Source: Microbacterium lacticum
Lineage (GTDB): Bacteria; Actinomycetota; Actinomycetes; Actinomycetales; Microbacteriaceae
Length of the DNA: 64,000 nucleotides
Direction of reading: 5' to 3'
NCBI RefSeq assembly: GCF_006716815.1
Contig: NZ_VFPS01000003.1
Location: 372,001 to 436,000, forward strand
Shown here: piece after piece, positions 35,147 to 46,205 of the stretch
How positions within the stretch are numbered: the first letter of the stretch is position 1
Layout of the letters: the number at the start of each line of letters is the position of its first letter
The notes under the pieces: generated by a model
Told to the model about the DNA's origin: nothing
Seen by the model: only the letters and a program-made list of their open reading frames with translations
Database searches by the model: none
Made by a program: the position numbers and the translations under genes

Positions 35147-35970
35147 GCGTCGACGCGGTCGCCGGCTCCGCCGCGGCATCCTCCTCCCGCTCCTCTTCTT
35201 CTTCTTCCCGGCGCGCGTTCGCCACGATCAATCCGGTCGCCAAGCTCGCCGCGGCGCTGCTCATCGCGGTCGTGCTGGTGCTGTCGATCGACCCGGTGTC
35301 GGCGGGTGTCGCCCTCGTGCTCGAGATTCCGCTGCTGCTCGCGGCGGGGCTGCCGTGGCGCACCTTCTGGCTGCGGACGCTGCCGGTCTGGCTCGGCGCG
35401 TTCACCGGCGCAGTGACCGTCGCGCTGTACGGCGTGACGAGCGGCGAGGTGTACGTCGAATGGATGCTGGTGCGCATCAGCGAGGGATCGCTGCTGCTCG
35501 CCGTCGCGACCTTCCTGCGCGTGCTCGCGATCGGCCTGCCGGCGGTCGTGCTGTTCGTCACCGTCGATCCGACCGACCTCGCCGACGGGCTGGCGCAGGT
35601 CGTGCGCCTGCCGGCGCGGTTCGTGCTGGGCGCGCTCGCCGGCATGCGCCTGCTCGGTCTGCTCGCCTCCGATTGGCGGGCGCTCGAGCGCGCGCGTCGA
35701 GCGCGCGGCGTCGCCGACACCGGCCGGGTGCGGCGTGCGGTCTCGGCGGCCTTCGCCCTGTTCGTGCTCGCCATCCGCCGCGGCTCGGCCCTCGCCACGG
35801 CGATGGAGGCCCGCGCGTTCGGCGCCCCCGGCCCCCGCACGTGGGCACGAGCGTCGCGATTCGGCGGCCGGGAGTGGGCGCTCATCGCCGTCGGCGCCGC
35901 GATCGCCGTGGTCGCGGTTACCGTCGCCGTCGCGACCGGCGCCTGGAATTTCATCCTCGGCCCCGGCTGA
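35143..35970 (+). CDS. ykoC: ECF transporter T component (YkoC type)
   Basis: 275 residues, GTG start. The EcfT family's membrane part is followed by the coupling helices with two Ala-Arg-Gly-type motifs (ERARRARGVAD; MEARAFGAPG) that contact the ATPases. About five membrane segments. An unusual Ser-rich N-terminal run ([16 protein letters not shown]) precedes FATINPVAKLAAALLIAVVL. It completes the operon ykoE-ykoD-ykoC under the TPP riboswitch. Confidence 0.9.
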   Translation: MSVDAVAGSAAASSSRSSSSSSRRAFATINPVAKLAAALLIAVVLVLSIDPVSAGVALVLEIPLLLAAGLPWRTFWLRTLPVWLGAFTGAVTVALYGVTSGEVYVEWMLVRISEGSLLLAVATFLRVLAIGLPAVVLFVTVDPTDLADGLAQVVRLPARFVLGALAGMRLLGLLASDWRALERARRARGVADTGRVRRAVSAAFALFVLAIRRGSALATAMEARAFGAPGPRTWARASRFGGREWALIAVGAAIAVVAVTVAVATGAWNFILGPG

Positions 35971-36033
35971 CCTGGTATCCGCGCTGAGGGCGTTGCCGTG
36001 GCTGTCGCCGCGGCCGTCGCGGGACCTGTCGTT

Positions 36034-36050
36034 GAGCCCGTCGCGGGCTC
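36034..36050. terminator. bidirectional hairpin between ykoC and the SorC gene
   Basis: GAGCCCG-TCG-CGGGCTC, a perfect 7-bp stem with 3-nt loop between two convergent genes. It lacks a T run, as is usual in this GC-rich group. Confidence 0.55.
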
Positions 36051-36056
36051 TCGCGC

Positions 36057-37022
36057 TCAGCCCTCGAGCAGTCGCCGGGCGAGGCTCTCCTCGATCACGA
36101 GCTCGGTGATCAGCTGCGCGGCGAGCGCGCCCTTCAGCGCGTCGAGCTTCGACAGACTCGACACCGCGCACAGCCGCCGCGGGATCCGCCGGATCGCATC
36201 GAGGCTCGGCCCGCTCGAGCGCTCGTTCAGGCGGATGCCCGACGAGCTGCCGTCGATGCGGTAGAACACCGTCGCACAGTCGCCGACGATGCCGTCGCGC
36301 ATGAGCGAGTGCAGGTCGTCGCCGCTGAGATACCCGCCCGAGTAGACGTGCGAGGGCACGTCGGCGCGCGGCGAGCCGAGTCCGAAGACGAACATCCCGA
36401 TGTCGTCCTGAGCGTCGAGGACACGCCTGACCGACCGCTCGCGCCACATGAGGTCCTTCGTGTGCGGGTCGTCGAAGAGGGCGGGAACGGGGAAAAGCTG
36501 CACGTCGGCCCCGAATGCGCCGGCGAAGCGCTCGAGGATCGACGACGCGTACGGGAGGCCCGACGTCATCGGGCTGGCGGCGCCGTTCATCTGCACCACG
36601 TGCACATTGTGCAGCGGGCGCGACGGCAGTTCCCGGGCGATCGCCGAGACCGTCGCGCCCCACGCGATCCCGATGCTCATGTTGTCGTCGGCGAGGCTCG
36701 CCACGCGGCGCGCCGCGGAGCGTGCGACGCGGGCGAACCGCTCCGCGGCGCTCGCGCGGACGGGCGTCGGCACGATCTCCGCCGTCACGCCGAAGAGTTC
36801 GATGATCCGCTCGGCGAGGCTGTCGACGCCGTCCTGCGGCGAGTGCACCGTGATCTCGACGAGCCCGATCTCGCGCGCGTACGCGAGCAGGCGCGAGATG
36901 GAGGACCGGGAGATGCGCATCTCCGTCGCGATGTCCTCCATCGTGAGCTCCTGCACGTAGTAGAGATGCGCGGCGCGCAGCGCATCGCGCGTGCGCACAT
37001 TTGTGACGTCGTCGGACTCCAT
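36057..37022 (-). CDS. SorC/DeoR-type sugar-binding transcriptional regulator
   Basis: 321 residues: N-terminal helix-turn-helix (YYVQELTMEDIATEMRISRS SISRLLAYAREIGLVEI) and a sugar-phosphate-binding domain (NMSIGIAWGATVSAIARELP; FVFGLGSPRADV). SorC regulators sense phosphorylated sugars. It is divergent from glpD, and the 124-bp gap carries four related operator-like sequences, so it probably controls both itself and the glycerol genes with glycerol 3-phosphate or a related metabolite as signal (inference). ATG at 37022. Confidence 0.92.
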   Translation of the reverse strand: MESDDVTNVRTRDALRAAHLYYVQELTMEDIATEMRISRSSISRLLAYAREIGLVEITVHSPQDGVDSLAERIIELFGVTAEIVPTPVRASAAERFARVARSAARRVASLADDNMSIGIAWGATVSAIARELPSRPLHNVHVVQMNGAASPMTSGLPYASSILERFAGAFGADVQLFPVPALFDDPHTKDLMWRERSVRRVLDAQDDIGMFVFGLGSPRADVPSHVYSGGYLSGDDLHSLMRDGIVGDCATVFYRIDGSSSGIRLNERSSGPSLDAIRRIPRRLCAVSSLSKLDALKGALAAQLITELVIEESLARRLLEG

Positions 37023-37038
37023 CGGGGCTCGCCTTCCT

Positions 37039-37109
37039 GCACGATCGTGCTCTTATTCCCGGTGTCCGCACATTCGTGCATGGGGGCTTGTGCGAACGTG
37101 CGCGAATGC
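37039..37109. promoter_or_regulatory. cluster of SorC-type operators between the regulator and glpD
   Basis: Four near-copies of one 12-mer: GCACGATCGTGC (37039-37050, perfect palindrome), GCACATTCGTGC (37068-37079), GTGCGAACGTGC (37090-37101) and overlapping GTGCGCGAATGC (37098-37109). They fill the shared promoter region. Confidence 0.6.
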
Positions 37110-37146
37110 TCAAGTGTAGGACCCATCAACGACGAAGGGATCGACG

Positions 37147-38862
37147 ATGATTGACGCCACTCAGCCGCGTCCGACCGTGCAGGCGCTGCGTGACCGCCCC
37201 GAAGCCGACGTTCTCATCATCGGCGGCGGGATCAACGGTGTCGGGACGTTCCGTGATCTTGCGCTCCAGGGCGTCGACGTGGCCCTGGTCGAGCGCGGCG
37301 ATTACGTGTCTGGCGCGTCCTCGGCATCCAGCCACATGATCCACGGTGGTTTGCGCTACCTCGAGAACGGTGAATTCCGCCTCGTGCGGGAGGCTGTCGT
37401 CGAGCGGAACGCGCTCCTGCGCAACGCGCCGCACTTCGTCAAGCCCCTCCCGACGACGATCCCGATCCACAAGACCTTCTCCGGCATCCTCACGGCGCCC
37501 TTCCGCCTCCTCTTCACGCACGGGCGCGGCAAGCCGCGCGAGCGCGGAGCCCTGCTCATCAAGGTTGGGCTCACGATTTACGACACGTTCTCCCGCGACG
37601 GCGGGTCGTTGCCACGGCACACGTTCCACGGGCGCAAGGCCTCGCACGAGCGCTTCCCCGACCTCGACGACCGCTTCAGGTACACCGCGACGTACTACGA
37701 CGCCTCGCTGCACGACCCCGAGCGGCTCGCGCTCGATGTCCTGCGCGATGGCCAGCAGGAGGGCGCCGCGCGCTCGGTGAACTACGTCAGCGCGGTCGGC
37801 GCCAACGGCAACGCGGTGACACTCCGCGACGAGGTCTCCGGTGAGGAGTTCGACTTCACGGCCAAGGTCGTCGTCAACACGAGCGGCCCCTGGACCGACC
37901 TGACCAACAGAGCCCTCGGCAAACCGACCCGTTTCATGGGCGGCACAAAGGGCTCGCACATCGTGCTCGACAACGACAAGCTGCTCGCGGCGACTCGAGG
38001 CAACGAGATCTTCTTCGAGGCATCCGACGGCCGCATCGTGCTCATCTACCCGCTCAAGGGACGCGTCATGGTCGGGACGACCGACATCGACGCCGATCCG
38101 ACGAAGCCGGTCGTTTGCACCGATGACGAGATCTCGTACTTCATCGACCTCATCGCGCAGGTGTTCCCCCGCATCGATGTCACGCGCGAGCAAATCGTCT
38201 ACACGTTCTCGGGCATCCGCCCGCTGCCGCGTCACGACGACGTCGCCCCGGGCTTCGTCTCGCGTGACTACCGCGTGGAGAAGTTAGACCTCGCCGGCAC
38301 CCCCCTGCTGAGCCTCGTCGGAGGCAAGTGGACGACGTTCCGCGCCGTCTCCGAGCACGTCGCGAACGACACCCTCGCCCTCCTCGGCAAGAAGCGCGCG
38401 CAGTCGACCGCGAACCTCGCGATCGGCGGTGGAGCGGGCTACCCGAAGGATGCCGCGGCCCGCGCCCGCTGGGTCGACGCCCACCGCGGCGCGCACGAGG
38501 CGTCGTTCGCCGACCGCATGCTCGAGCGGTACGGCACCTACGCCGCCGAGCTGCTGGCCGCCCTTCCCGTCGCGCAGCAGTCCCTCGAGCATGCCCCCGA
38601 CTACTCGCGCGAGGAGATCGCCTTCCTCGCCGAGCGTGAAGAGGTCGTGCACCTCATGGACCTGCTGCTGCGCCGCACCTCGGTCGCGTTCGTCGGGGGC
38701 ATGTCCGCGGCGACGCTGCAGGAGATCGCGGATGCCGCGGCTCCCGCGCTGGGCTGGGATGCCGCACGCACCCGCGCCGAGATCGAGGTCTCCACCGCGA
38801 ACCTTCGCGACCTGCACCGCGTCGACCTCGAACACGCGGGGGTCGCGCCCCTCACCCGCTGA
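37147..38862 (+). CDS. glpD: aerobic glycerol-3-phosphate dehydrogenase
   Basis: 571 residues. FAD-binding motif DVLIIGGGINGVGTFRDLAL (GxGxxG) near residue 18, then LVERGDYVSGASSASSHMIH GGLRYLE, the GlpD signature, and VGTTDIDADPTKPV plus GIRPLPRHDD. Oxidises glycerol 3-phosphate to dihydroxyacetone phosphate at the membrane, passing electrons to quinone. First gene of glpD-glpF-glpK. ATG follows ACGAAGGGATCGACG. The C-terminal domain (EIAFLAEREEVVHLMDLLLR) is complete. Confidence 0.96.
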   Translation: MIDATQPRPTVQALRDRPEADVLIIGGGINGVGTFRDLALQGVDVALVERGDYVSGASSASSHMIHGGLRYLENGEFRLVREAVVERNALLRNAPHFVKPLPTTIPIHKTFSGILTAPFRLLFTHGRGKPRERGALLIKVGLTIYDTFSRDGGSLPRHTFHGRKASHERFPDLDDRFRYTATYYDASLHDPERLALDVLRDGQQEGAARSVNYVSAVGANGNAVTLRDEVSGEEFDFTAKVVVNTSGPWTDLTNRALGKPTRFMGGTKGSHIVLDNDKLLAATRGNEIFFEASDGRIVLIYPLKGRVMVGTTDIDADPTKPVVCTDDEISYFIDLIAQVFPRIDVTREQIVYTFSGIRPLPRHDDVAPGFVSRDYRVEKLDLAGTPLLSLVGGKWTTFRAVSEHVANDTLALLGKKRAQSTANLAIGGGAGYPKDAAARARWVDAHRGAHEASFADRMLERYGTYAAELLAALPVAQQSLEHAPDYSREEIAFLAEREEVVHLMDLLLRRTSVAFVGGMSAATLQEIADAAAPALGWDAARTRAEIEVSTANLRDLHRVDLEHAGVAPLTR

Positions 38863-38863
38863 C

Positions 38864-38887
38864 GCGGGGAGCCCTCGCGCTCCCCGC
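38864..38887 (+). terminator. hairpin between glpD and glpF
   Basis: GCGGGGAGC pairs with GCTCCCCGC around CCTCGC directly after the glpD stop. It may reduce read-through or set the ratio of dehydrogenase to transporter and kinase. Confidence 0.55.
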
Positions 38888-38952
38888 CCACGATTCCGGC
38901 GCGGCCTGACGCCGGTCCTCCCTCAGGCCACCCATGAAAGGTCAATGTCGAC

Positions 38953-39711
38953 ATGCAAGACGTCAATCTCGGGCTCTACTTCTTGTCTGAGCTCGTCGGT
39001 ACGGCAATGCTCCTCCTCCTCGGTGGCGGCGTCGTCGCCAACGTCATCCTGAAGGGGACGAAGGGCAACGGCGGCGGAGCGCTGATGATCAACTGGGGCT
39101 GGGGCCTCGCGGTGTTCGCCGGTGTGCTCGTCTCGGCCTACTCTGGCGCCCAGCTGAACCCCGCCGTCTCGATCGGCCTTCTCATCGCTGGCAAGATCAC
39201 CTTCACGCACTTCCTCGTAGCGATCGCCGCGCAGCTCGTGGGTGCGTTCCTCGGTGCCGTGCTCTGCTGGCTCGCGTACAAGGACCACTTCGACGCCGAG
39301 CCCGACCCGGCCACGAAGCTCGGTGTGTTCTCCACAGGACCCGCGATCCGCTCGTACGGCTGGAACCTCATCACCGAGATCATCGGCACGTTCGTCCTGG
39401 TCTTCGTGATCTTCGCGTTCGCGGACTACGGTGACGTGCAGATCGGCGTCCCCGGTGGCCTTGGCCCGCTGACTGCCGTCCCCGTCGCCCTCCTCGTGGT
39501 CGGCATCGGCGCGTCGCTCGGTGGCCCCACCGGCTACGCGATCAACCCGGCTCGTGACCTCGGCCCGCGCATCGCCCACGCGATCCTCCCGATCAAGGGC
39601 AAGGGCTCGAGCGACTGGTCGTACTCGTGGGTGCCGGTCGTCGGTCCGCTCATCGGTGGTGCGTTGGCCGCGCTCGCCTCGCCGATCCTGCTCCACCTCG
39701 CGAGCGTCTGA
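38953..39711 (+). CDS. glpF: glycerol uptake facilitator (MIP family)
   Basis: 252 residues, six membrane helices. The two NPA boxes are GAQLNPAVSIGLLIAGK and GYAINPARDLGPRIAHA; the Asp-Arg after the second box is the aquaglyceroporin hallmark. Channel for glycerol entry; GlpK then traps it. ATG at 38953 (MQDVNLGLYFLSELVGTAML). Confidence 0.96.
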   Translation: MQDVNLGLYFLSELVGTAMLLLLGGGVVANVILKGTKGNGGGALMINWGWGLAVFAGVLVSAYSGAQLNPAVSIGLLIAGKITFTHFLVAIAAQLVGAFLGAVLCWLAYKDHFDAEPDPATKLGVFSTGPAIRSYGWNLITEIIGTFVLVFVIFAFADYGDVQIGVPGGLGPLTAVPVALLVVGIGASLGGPTGYAINPARDLGPRIAHAILPIKGKGSSDWSYSWVPVVGPLIGGALAALASPILLHLASV

Positions 39712-39762
39712 GCGCGCGCCGAATCCCCACACGAATAGGCAACAGACAAGGAACTCCATCTC

Positions 39763-41277
39763 ATGGCTCAGTACATCATCGCCCTCGACCAGGGCACCAC
39801 GTCCAGCCGCGCGATCATCTTCGACAAGAAGGGATCGATCATCTCCGTCGGCCAGAAGGAGCACGAGCAGATCATGCCGCGCGCCGGTTGGGTCGAGCAC
39901 GACCCGATCGAGATCCGCGACAACATGCGCGAGGTCATCGGTATCGCGCTCGGTCGTGCGAACATCACTCGCCACGACATCGCGGCGATCGGCATCACCA
40001 ACCAGCGCGAGACGGCCGTCGTGTGGGACAAGAACACCGGCGAGCCCGTCTACAACGCGATCGTCTGGCAGGACACCCGTACGCAGCCGATCGTCGACCG
40101 CCTTGCCGGCGACGAGGGCATCGAGCGGTTCAAGGACATCGTCGGGCTGCCGCTGGCGACCTACTTCTCGGGCACCAAGATCGTCTGGATCCTCGAGAAC
40201 GTCGAAGGTGCGCGCGAGAAGGCGGAGGCGGGTGACCTCATCTTCGGCACGACCGACACGTGGGTGCTGTGGAACCTCACCGGAGGCCCCGACGGCGGTG
40301 TGCACGCGACCGACGTGACGAACGCGTCGCGGACGCTGTTCATGGACCTGAAGACGCTGTCGTGGCGCGAGGACATCCTCGCCGAGTTCGGTGTGCCGCT
40401 GTCGATGCTTCCCGAGATCCGCTCCTCCTCCGAGGTGTACGGCGTCGCCCGCGACGCGTCGCTTCTGCGCGAGACGCCGATCGCCGGCATCCTGGGCGAC
40501 CAGCAGGCGGCGACGTTCGGCCAGGCTGCATTCGACGCGGGTGAGAGCAAGAACACCTACGGCACGGGCTGCTTCCTCATCTTCCAGACGGGCACCGACA
40601 TCGTGAAGAGCGAGAACGGCCTGCTCACGACGGTCGGCTACAAGCTGGGGGACGAGCCGGCGCACTACGCGCTGGAGGGGTCGATCGCGGTCGCCGGGTC
40701 GCTCATCCAGTGGCTGCGGGACCAGCTCGGGATCATCTCCTCCGCCCCCGAGGCGGAAGAGCTGGCCAAGAAGGTCGAAGACAACGGCGGCGTGTACTTC
40801 GTGCCGGCGTTCTCGGGTCTGTTCGCTCCGTACTGGCGCCCCGATGCGCGTGGTACGATCGTCGGCCTCACCCGGTACTCGAACCGCAACCACATCGCCC
40901 GCGCGGCGCTCGAGGCGACCGCCTTCCAGACGCGCGAGGTGCTGGATGCCGTGAACGCGGACTCGGGCGTCGACCTCACCGAGCTCAAGGTCGACGGCGG
41001 CATGATCGCCAACGACACGCTCATGCAGTTCCAGGCCGACATCCTCGGCGTGCCGGTCGTGCGACCGGTCGTCGCCGAGACGACCGCGCTCGGTGCGGCC
41101 TACGCGGCCGGCCTCGCGGTCGGGTTCTGGAACGACCTGGATGAGCTCCGCGCCAACTGGCAGGAGGACAAGCGCTGGACGCCGAACGACGACGTCGCCG
41201 AGCGCGAGCGCCAGCTGCGCCTGTGGAAGAAGGCCGTGACGAAGTCCATGGGTTGGGTCGACGACGACGTTCGCTGA
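39763..41277 (+). CDS. glpK: glycerol kinase
   Basis: 504 residues, the normal length. FGGY family signatures: [15 protein letters not shown] at the N-terminus, [20 protein letters not shown], and [13 protein letters not shown] with [35 protein letters not shown] in the C-terminal ATPase fold. Phosphorylates glycerol to glycerol 3-phosphate. Third gene of the cluster, 51 nt after glpF, followed by a perfect inverted repeat that likely ends the transcript. Confidence 0.97.
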   Translation: MAQYIIALDQGTTSSRAIIFDKKGSIISVGQKEHEQIMPRAGWVEHDPIEIRDNMREVIGIALGRANITRHDIAAIGITNQRETAVVWDKNTGEPVYNAIVWQDTRTQPIVDRLAGDEGIERFKDIVGLPLATYFSGTKIVWILENVEGAREKAEAGDLIFGTTDTWVLWNLTGGPDGGVHATDVTNASRTLFMDLKTLSWREDILAEFGVPLSMLPEIRSSSEVYGVARDASLLRETPIAGILGDQQAATFGQAAFDAGESKNTYGTGCFLIFQTGTDIVKSENGLLTTVGYKLGDEPAHYALEGSIAVAGSLIQWLRDQLGIISSAPEAEELAKKVEDNGGVYFVPAFSGLFAPYWRPDARGTIVGLTRYSNRNHIARAALEATAFQTREVLDAVNADSGVDLTELKVDGGMIANDTLMQFQADILGVPVVRPVVAETTALGAAYAAGLAVGFWNDLDELRANWQEDKRWTPNDDVAERERQLRLWKKAVTKSMGWVDDDVR

Positions 41278-41316
41278 GGCGCTGGCCCAGCGGAGGGGAT
41301 GAACTCCGCACAATGT

Positions 41317-41360
41317 CACGTACTCCGCAGCCGAGGGGGGATTCGGCTGCGGAGTACGTG
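41317..41360. repeat. perfect long inverted repeat after glpK
   Basis: CACGTACTCCGCAGCCGA and TCGGCTGCGGAGTACGTG, 18 bp each without mismatch, around GGGGGGAT. Outer TCCGCA/TGCGGA arms flank it. In a gap of 282 bp without genes; the -10-like TAGGCT at about 41527 belongs to the next gene. Probably terminator-like. Confidence 0.75.
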
Positions 41361-41559
41361 CGTTTCTGCGGATTTCGTGAGCGTCCGCGGGACGCTCTGG
41401 ACGCGTTCCAGAGGTTTCGGCAGCAGGCCGTGCGGCGCGGGCATGCTCGCGGTATCCATTGCGCGTCGCACACCCGACCGTTCTGGCACTGCGTGTCTGC
41501 ACTTTTGATACTCGATCCCATCACCTAGGCTGGGCAACGGAGTTCGAAGGAGAGCACAC

Positions 41560-42321
41560 ATGGACCTCAGCGGAGCATCCGCCCTCGTCACCGGTGGCGC
41601 CAGCGGTCTCGGGTTGGCGACCGCGAAGCGACTCGCGGATGCCGGGGCACACGTCGTGATCGTCGACCTGCCGTCCTCTCCCGGCGCCGACCGCGCGGCC
41701 GAGCTCGGCGGCACCTTCGCCGCCGCCGATGTCACCGATCCCGAGCAGGTCGCCGCAGCCGTCGCCTCCGCGAGCGCGGCCGGGCCGCTCCGCGTCGTCG
41801 TCAACTGCGCCGGCATCGCACCGCCCGCGAAGGTGCTCGACCGCGAAGGGGTGCCGACCGACCTCGCGCACTTCGAGAAGATCATCCGCGTCAACCTCAT
41901 CGGCACGTACAACGTGATCGCGCAGGCATCCGCCGCGATCGCGCAGACGGATGCCACCGACAGCGGCGACCGCGGGGTGATCGTCAACACGGCGTCCGTC
42001 GCCGCGTTCGACGGCCAAATCGGGCAGCCCGCCTACTCGGCATCCAAGGGCGGCGTCCACGCGATGACGCTGCCGATCGCGCGCGAGCTCGCGCGCTACG
42101 GCATCCGCGTGTGCACGATCGCGCCCGGGATCATGGAGACCCCGATGCTCGCGGGCCTCCCCGAAGCCGCCCAGGCGAGCCTCGGCCAGCAGGTGCCGTA
42201 CCCACAGCGCCTCGGCAAGCCCGACGAGTACGCCTCGCTCGTTCTCGAGATCGTCCGCAACGGCTACCTCAACGGCGAGACGATCCGCCTCGACGGCGCG
42301 ATCCGGATGGCGCCCAAGTGA
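41560..42321 (+). CDS. short-chain dehydrogenase, 3-hydroxyacyl-CoA dehydrogenase type
   Basis: 253 residues. [20 protein letters not shown] (cofactor motif), Asp36 in VIVDLPSS (NAD preference), NCAG, catalytic Ser in [10 protein letters not shown] and YSASKGG (Tyr-x-x-x-Lys). The inserted loop and ending ([20 protein letters not shown]) match the HSD17B10/type II 3-hydroxyacyl-CoA dehydrogenase group. It stands before an enoyl-CoA hydratase gene, which fits a beta-oxidation role. ATG follows CGAAGGAGAGCACAC. Confidence 0.88.
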   Translation: MDLSGASALVTGGASGLGLATAKRLADAGAHVVIVDLPSSPGADRAAELGGTFAAADVTDPEQVAAAVASASAAGPLRVVVNCAGIAPPAKVLDREGVPTDLAHFEKIIRVNLIGTYNVIAQASAAIAQTDATDSGDRGVIVNTASVAAFDGQIGQPAYSASKGGVHAMTLPIARELARYGIRVCTIAPGIMETPMLAGLPEAAQASLGQQVPYPQRLGKPDEYASLVLEIVRNGYLNGETIRLDGAIRMAPK

Positions 42322-42341
42322 TGGATGCCGCGCCCGTGCGT

Positions 42342-42437
42342 GCACTTTCTCAGGAGAGACACGCGGCGCGCGGGCGGCGGGCCGCGGATTTCCGCGGAGG
42401 CATCGCCACCCAGACCTGATCGCTCCTGAGAAAGTGC
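42342..42437. repeat. long-armed intergenic inverted repeat
   Basis: GCACTTTCTCAGGAG (42342-42356) and CTCCTGAGAAAGTGC (42423-42437), 15 bp each, perfect, 66 nt apart. A nested palindrome CCGCGGATTTCCGCGG lies inside. It is between two co-directional genes of the acyl-CoA cluster. Confidence 0.75.
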
Positions 42438-42496
42438 CCGCCGACACCGCCGACACCGCCGACATCGCCCGCCCCGTCCGGCAAGGAGACCCGCCC

Positions 42497-43339
42497 ATGA
42501 CCGACTCGATGCTGCACGCCCGCGAGGGCGCGCTCGCCCACCTCACCTTCAACCGTCCGGCGTCGCTCAACGCGATGGGGTTCGAGATGGGGCAGCGCTG
42601 GCGCGACCTCGCCCGCGAGATCACCGCCGACCCCGAGGTCGGCGCCGTGCTGATCGACGCGAGCGGCCCCGCGTTCTGCGCCGGCGGCGACGTGATCGAG
42701 ATGTCGACGTCGGGGTCGGCCGGCTCCGACGTCAGTGCCATGGCCGGGGTCATCCACGACGGCATCCGCGCGTTCGTCGAATCGGACAAACCGATCGTCG
42801 CCGCCGTGCAGGGCGCGGTCGCGGGCGGGGGCCTCGGGCTCATGCTCACGGCCGACTACGTCGTCGCGAGCCCGCGCGCGAAGTTCGTCAGCCGCTACGC
42901 GAACATCGGCCTCACGCCCGACCTCGGGGTCTCGACGCTCCTGCCCGCCGCGATCGGCCAGACCCGCGCGCTGCGGCTGCTGCTGCAGGACGAGACGATC
43001 GACGCCGCCACGGCGCTCGACTGGGGCCTCGTGACCGAGGTCGCGGATGACCCGGGCGCGCGCGCCGCCGAGATCGCGACGTTCTGGCTCGACAATGCCA
43101 CCGCGGCGTTCGGGCAGGCCAAGCGCCTCGTCCGCGCGGGTGCGCGGCGAGCGTTCCACGGCAACCTTGCTGACGAGGCGCAGACGATCGGCGCCGCGTT
43201 CGACACCGATGCCGCGCAGACGCGCGTCGCCGGGTTCGCCGCGGCATCCCGCAAGAGCGCCACCGGCGCTGCCGGCGCGACCAGCGCGGCCGGTGCCGCC
43301 AGCGCGACCAGCACGACCAGCACGAAGGAGTCCCGATGA
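42497..43339 (+). CDS. enoyl-CoA hydratase/isomerase family protein
   Basis: 280 residues. Crotonase fold: LTFNRPASLNAMGFEMGQRW, oxyanion-hole GPAFCAGGDVIEMS and VAGGGLGLMLTADYVVASPR. The C-terminus ends in a Gly/Ala/Ser/Thr repeat tail (TGAAGATSAAGAASATSTTS) that looks like low complexity added after the fold. ATG at 42497 after GCAAGGAGACCCGCCC. Overlaps the next dehydrogenase gene by 4 bp. Confidence 0.88.
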   Translation: MTDSMLHAREGALAHLTFNRPASLNAMGFEMGQRWRDLAREITADPEVGAVLIDASGPAFCAGGDVIEMSTSGSAGSDVSAMAGVIHDGIRAFVESDKPIVAAVQGAVAGGGLGLMLTADYVVASPRAKFVSRYANIGLTPDLGVSTLLPAAIGQTRALRLLLQDETIDAATALDWGLVTEVADDPGARAAEIATFWLDNATAAFGQAKRLVRAGARRAFHGNLADEAQTIGAAFDTDAAQTRVAGFAAASRKSATGAAGATSAAGAASATSTTSTKESR

Positions 43340-44172
43340 CCGCTCAGACCCTCGCCGGCAAGACCATCCTGATGTCGGGCGGCAGCCGCGGCATCGGGCT
43401 CGCGATCGCGCTGCGTGCCGCGCGCGACGGCGCGAACATCGCGCTCATGGCGAAGACCGACACCCCGCACCCGAAGCTCGAGGGCACGGTGCACTCCGCG
43501 GCGGAGCAGATCGAGGCGGCGGGCGGCCGCGCGCTGCCGATCGTCGGTGATGTGCGCAACGACGACGACATCACCGAGGCCGTGCTGACGACGCAGGGTG
43601 AGTTCGGCGGCATCGACATCGTCATCAACAACGCGTCGGTGATCGACCTGTCGGGGTCGCTCGACCTCGCCGCGAGGAAGTACGACCTCATGCAGGACGT
43701 CAACGTGCGCGGCACGTTCATGCTGTCGCGCGCGGCCGTGCCGATCCTGAAGGATGCCCCGAACCCGCACATCCTGTCGCTGTCGCCGCCCCTGAACATC
43801 ACGCCGCGCTGGCTCGGCGCCCACACCGGGTACACGCTCGCGAAGTACGGCATGACGATGGCGACGCTCGGGTTCGCGGCCGAGTTCGCCGACGACGGGA
43901 TCGCCGCCAACACGCTCTGGCCCGAGACGACGATCGCGACGGCGGCGGTGCAGTTCGCGCTCGGCGGCGACCGCATGATGAAGGTCAGCCGCACGCCCGA
44001 GGTCTACGCCGATGCGGCCTACGAGGTGCTGCTGAAGCCCTCGCGCGAGTACACCGGTCAGACGCTCATCGTCGAAGAGGTGCTGAGGGATGCCGGTGTC
44101 ACCGACTTCTCCGGCTACGCCGCCGTCCCCGGCACCCCCGACTCGGAGCTGTTCCCCGACATCTTCCTCTGA
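43336..44172 (+). CDS. short-chain dehydrogenase (HSDL2-like)
   Basis: 278 residues. Cofactor motif SGGSRGIGLAIALRAARDGA, NNAS, and active site YTLAKYG (Tyr-x-x-x-Lys). The long version with ALMAKTDTPHPKLEGTVHSA and WPETTIATAAVQFALGGDRM is typical of the hydroxysteroid-dehydrogenase-like-2 group found with fatty acid genes. Coupled to the enoyl-CoA hydratase by ATGA overlap. Confidence 0.88.
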   Translation: MTAQTLAGKTILMSGGSRGIGLAIALRAARDGANIALMAKTDTPHPKLEGTVHSAAEQIEAAGGRALPIVGDVRNDDDITEAVLTTQGEFGGIDIVINNASVIDLSGSLDLAARKYDLMQDVNVRGTFMLSRAAVPILKDAPNPHILSLSPPLNITPRWLGAHTGYTLAKYGMTMATLGFAAEFADDGIAANTLWPETTIATAAVQFALGGDRMMKVSRTPEVYADAAYEVLLKPSREYTGQTLIVEEVLRDAGVTDFSGYAAVPGTPDSELFPDIFL

Positions 44173-44239
44173 CGCCCAGCCCTCGGGCCTCGTCGCCGCC
44201 GATCCGCGTCACCGGTCTGCCTGCGCCCCGGCATCCACC

Positions 44240-44330
44240 GGTGAGAAGCCACGCTCGCGCGTGAGAAACCATCTGGTACGTGAGAAACCACGTGGGCCGT
44301 GGTTTCTCGGGCGGGATGTGGTTTCTCGGG
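44240..44330. repeat. multi-copy word repeat forming hairpins
   Basis: The word GTGAGAAACCA occurs as GTGAGAAGCCAC, GTGAGAAACCAT and GTGAGAAACCAC, and inverted as GTGGTTTCTCGG twice. The inner pair forms a perfect 11-bp stem GAGAAACCACG/CGTGGTTTCTC with a 5-nt loop. In the gap between two convergent genes; possibly a bidirectional terminator. Confidence 0.7.
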
Positions 44331-44364
44331 GATCGCGGCGCGGCGCGGGGCGCGAGCGCGCGGG

Positions 44365-46205
<1,841 letters not shown>

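Noticed and set aside
41317..41360. Perfect inverted repeat as the terminus of an insertion sequence
   Set aside because: The two arms are only 8 nt apart, no transposase is associated and there is no target duplication; it forms a hairpin after glpK instead.
44240..44330. Repeated GTGAGAAACCA word as a CRISPR-like array
   Set aside because: Copies are only about 11 nt, some inverted, with spacers of uneven and short length, and no cas genes are near.
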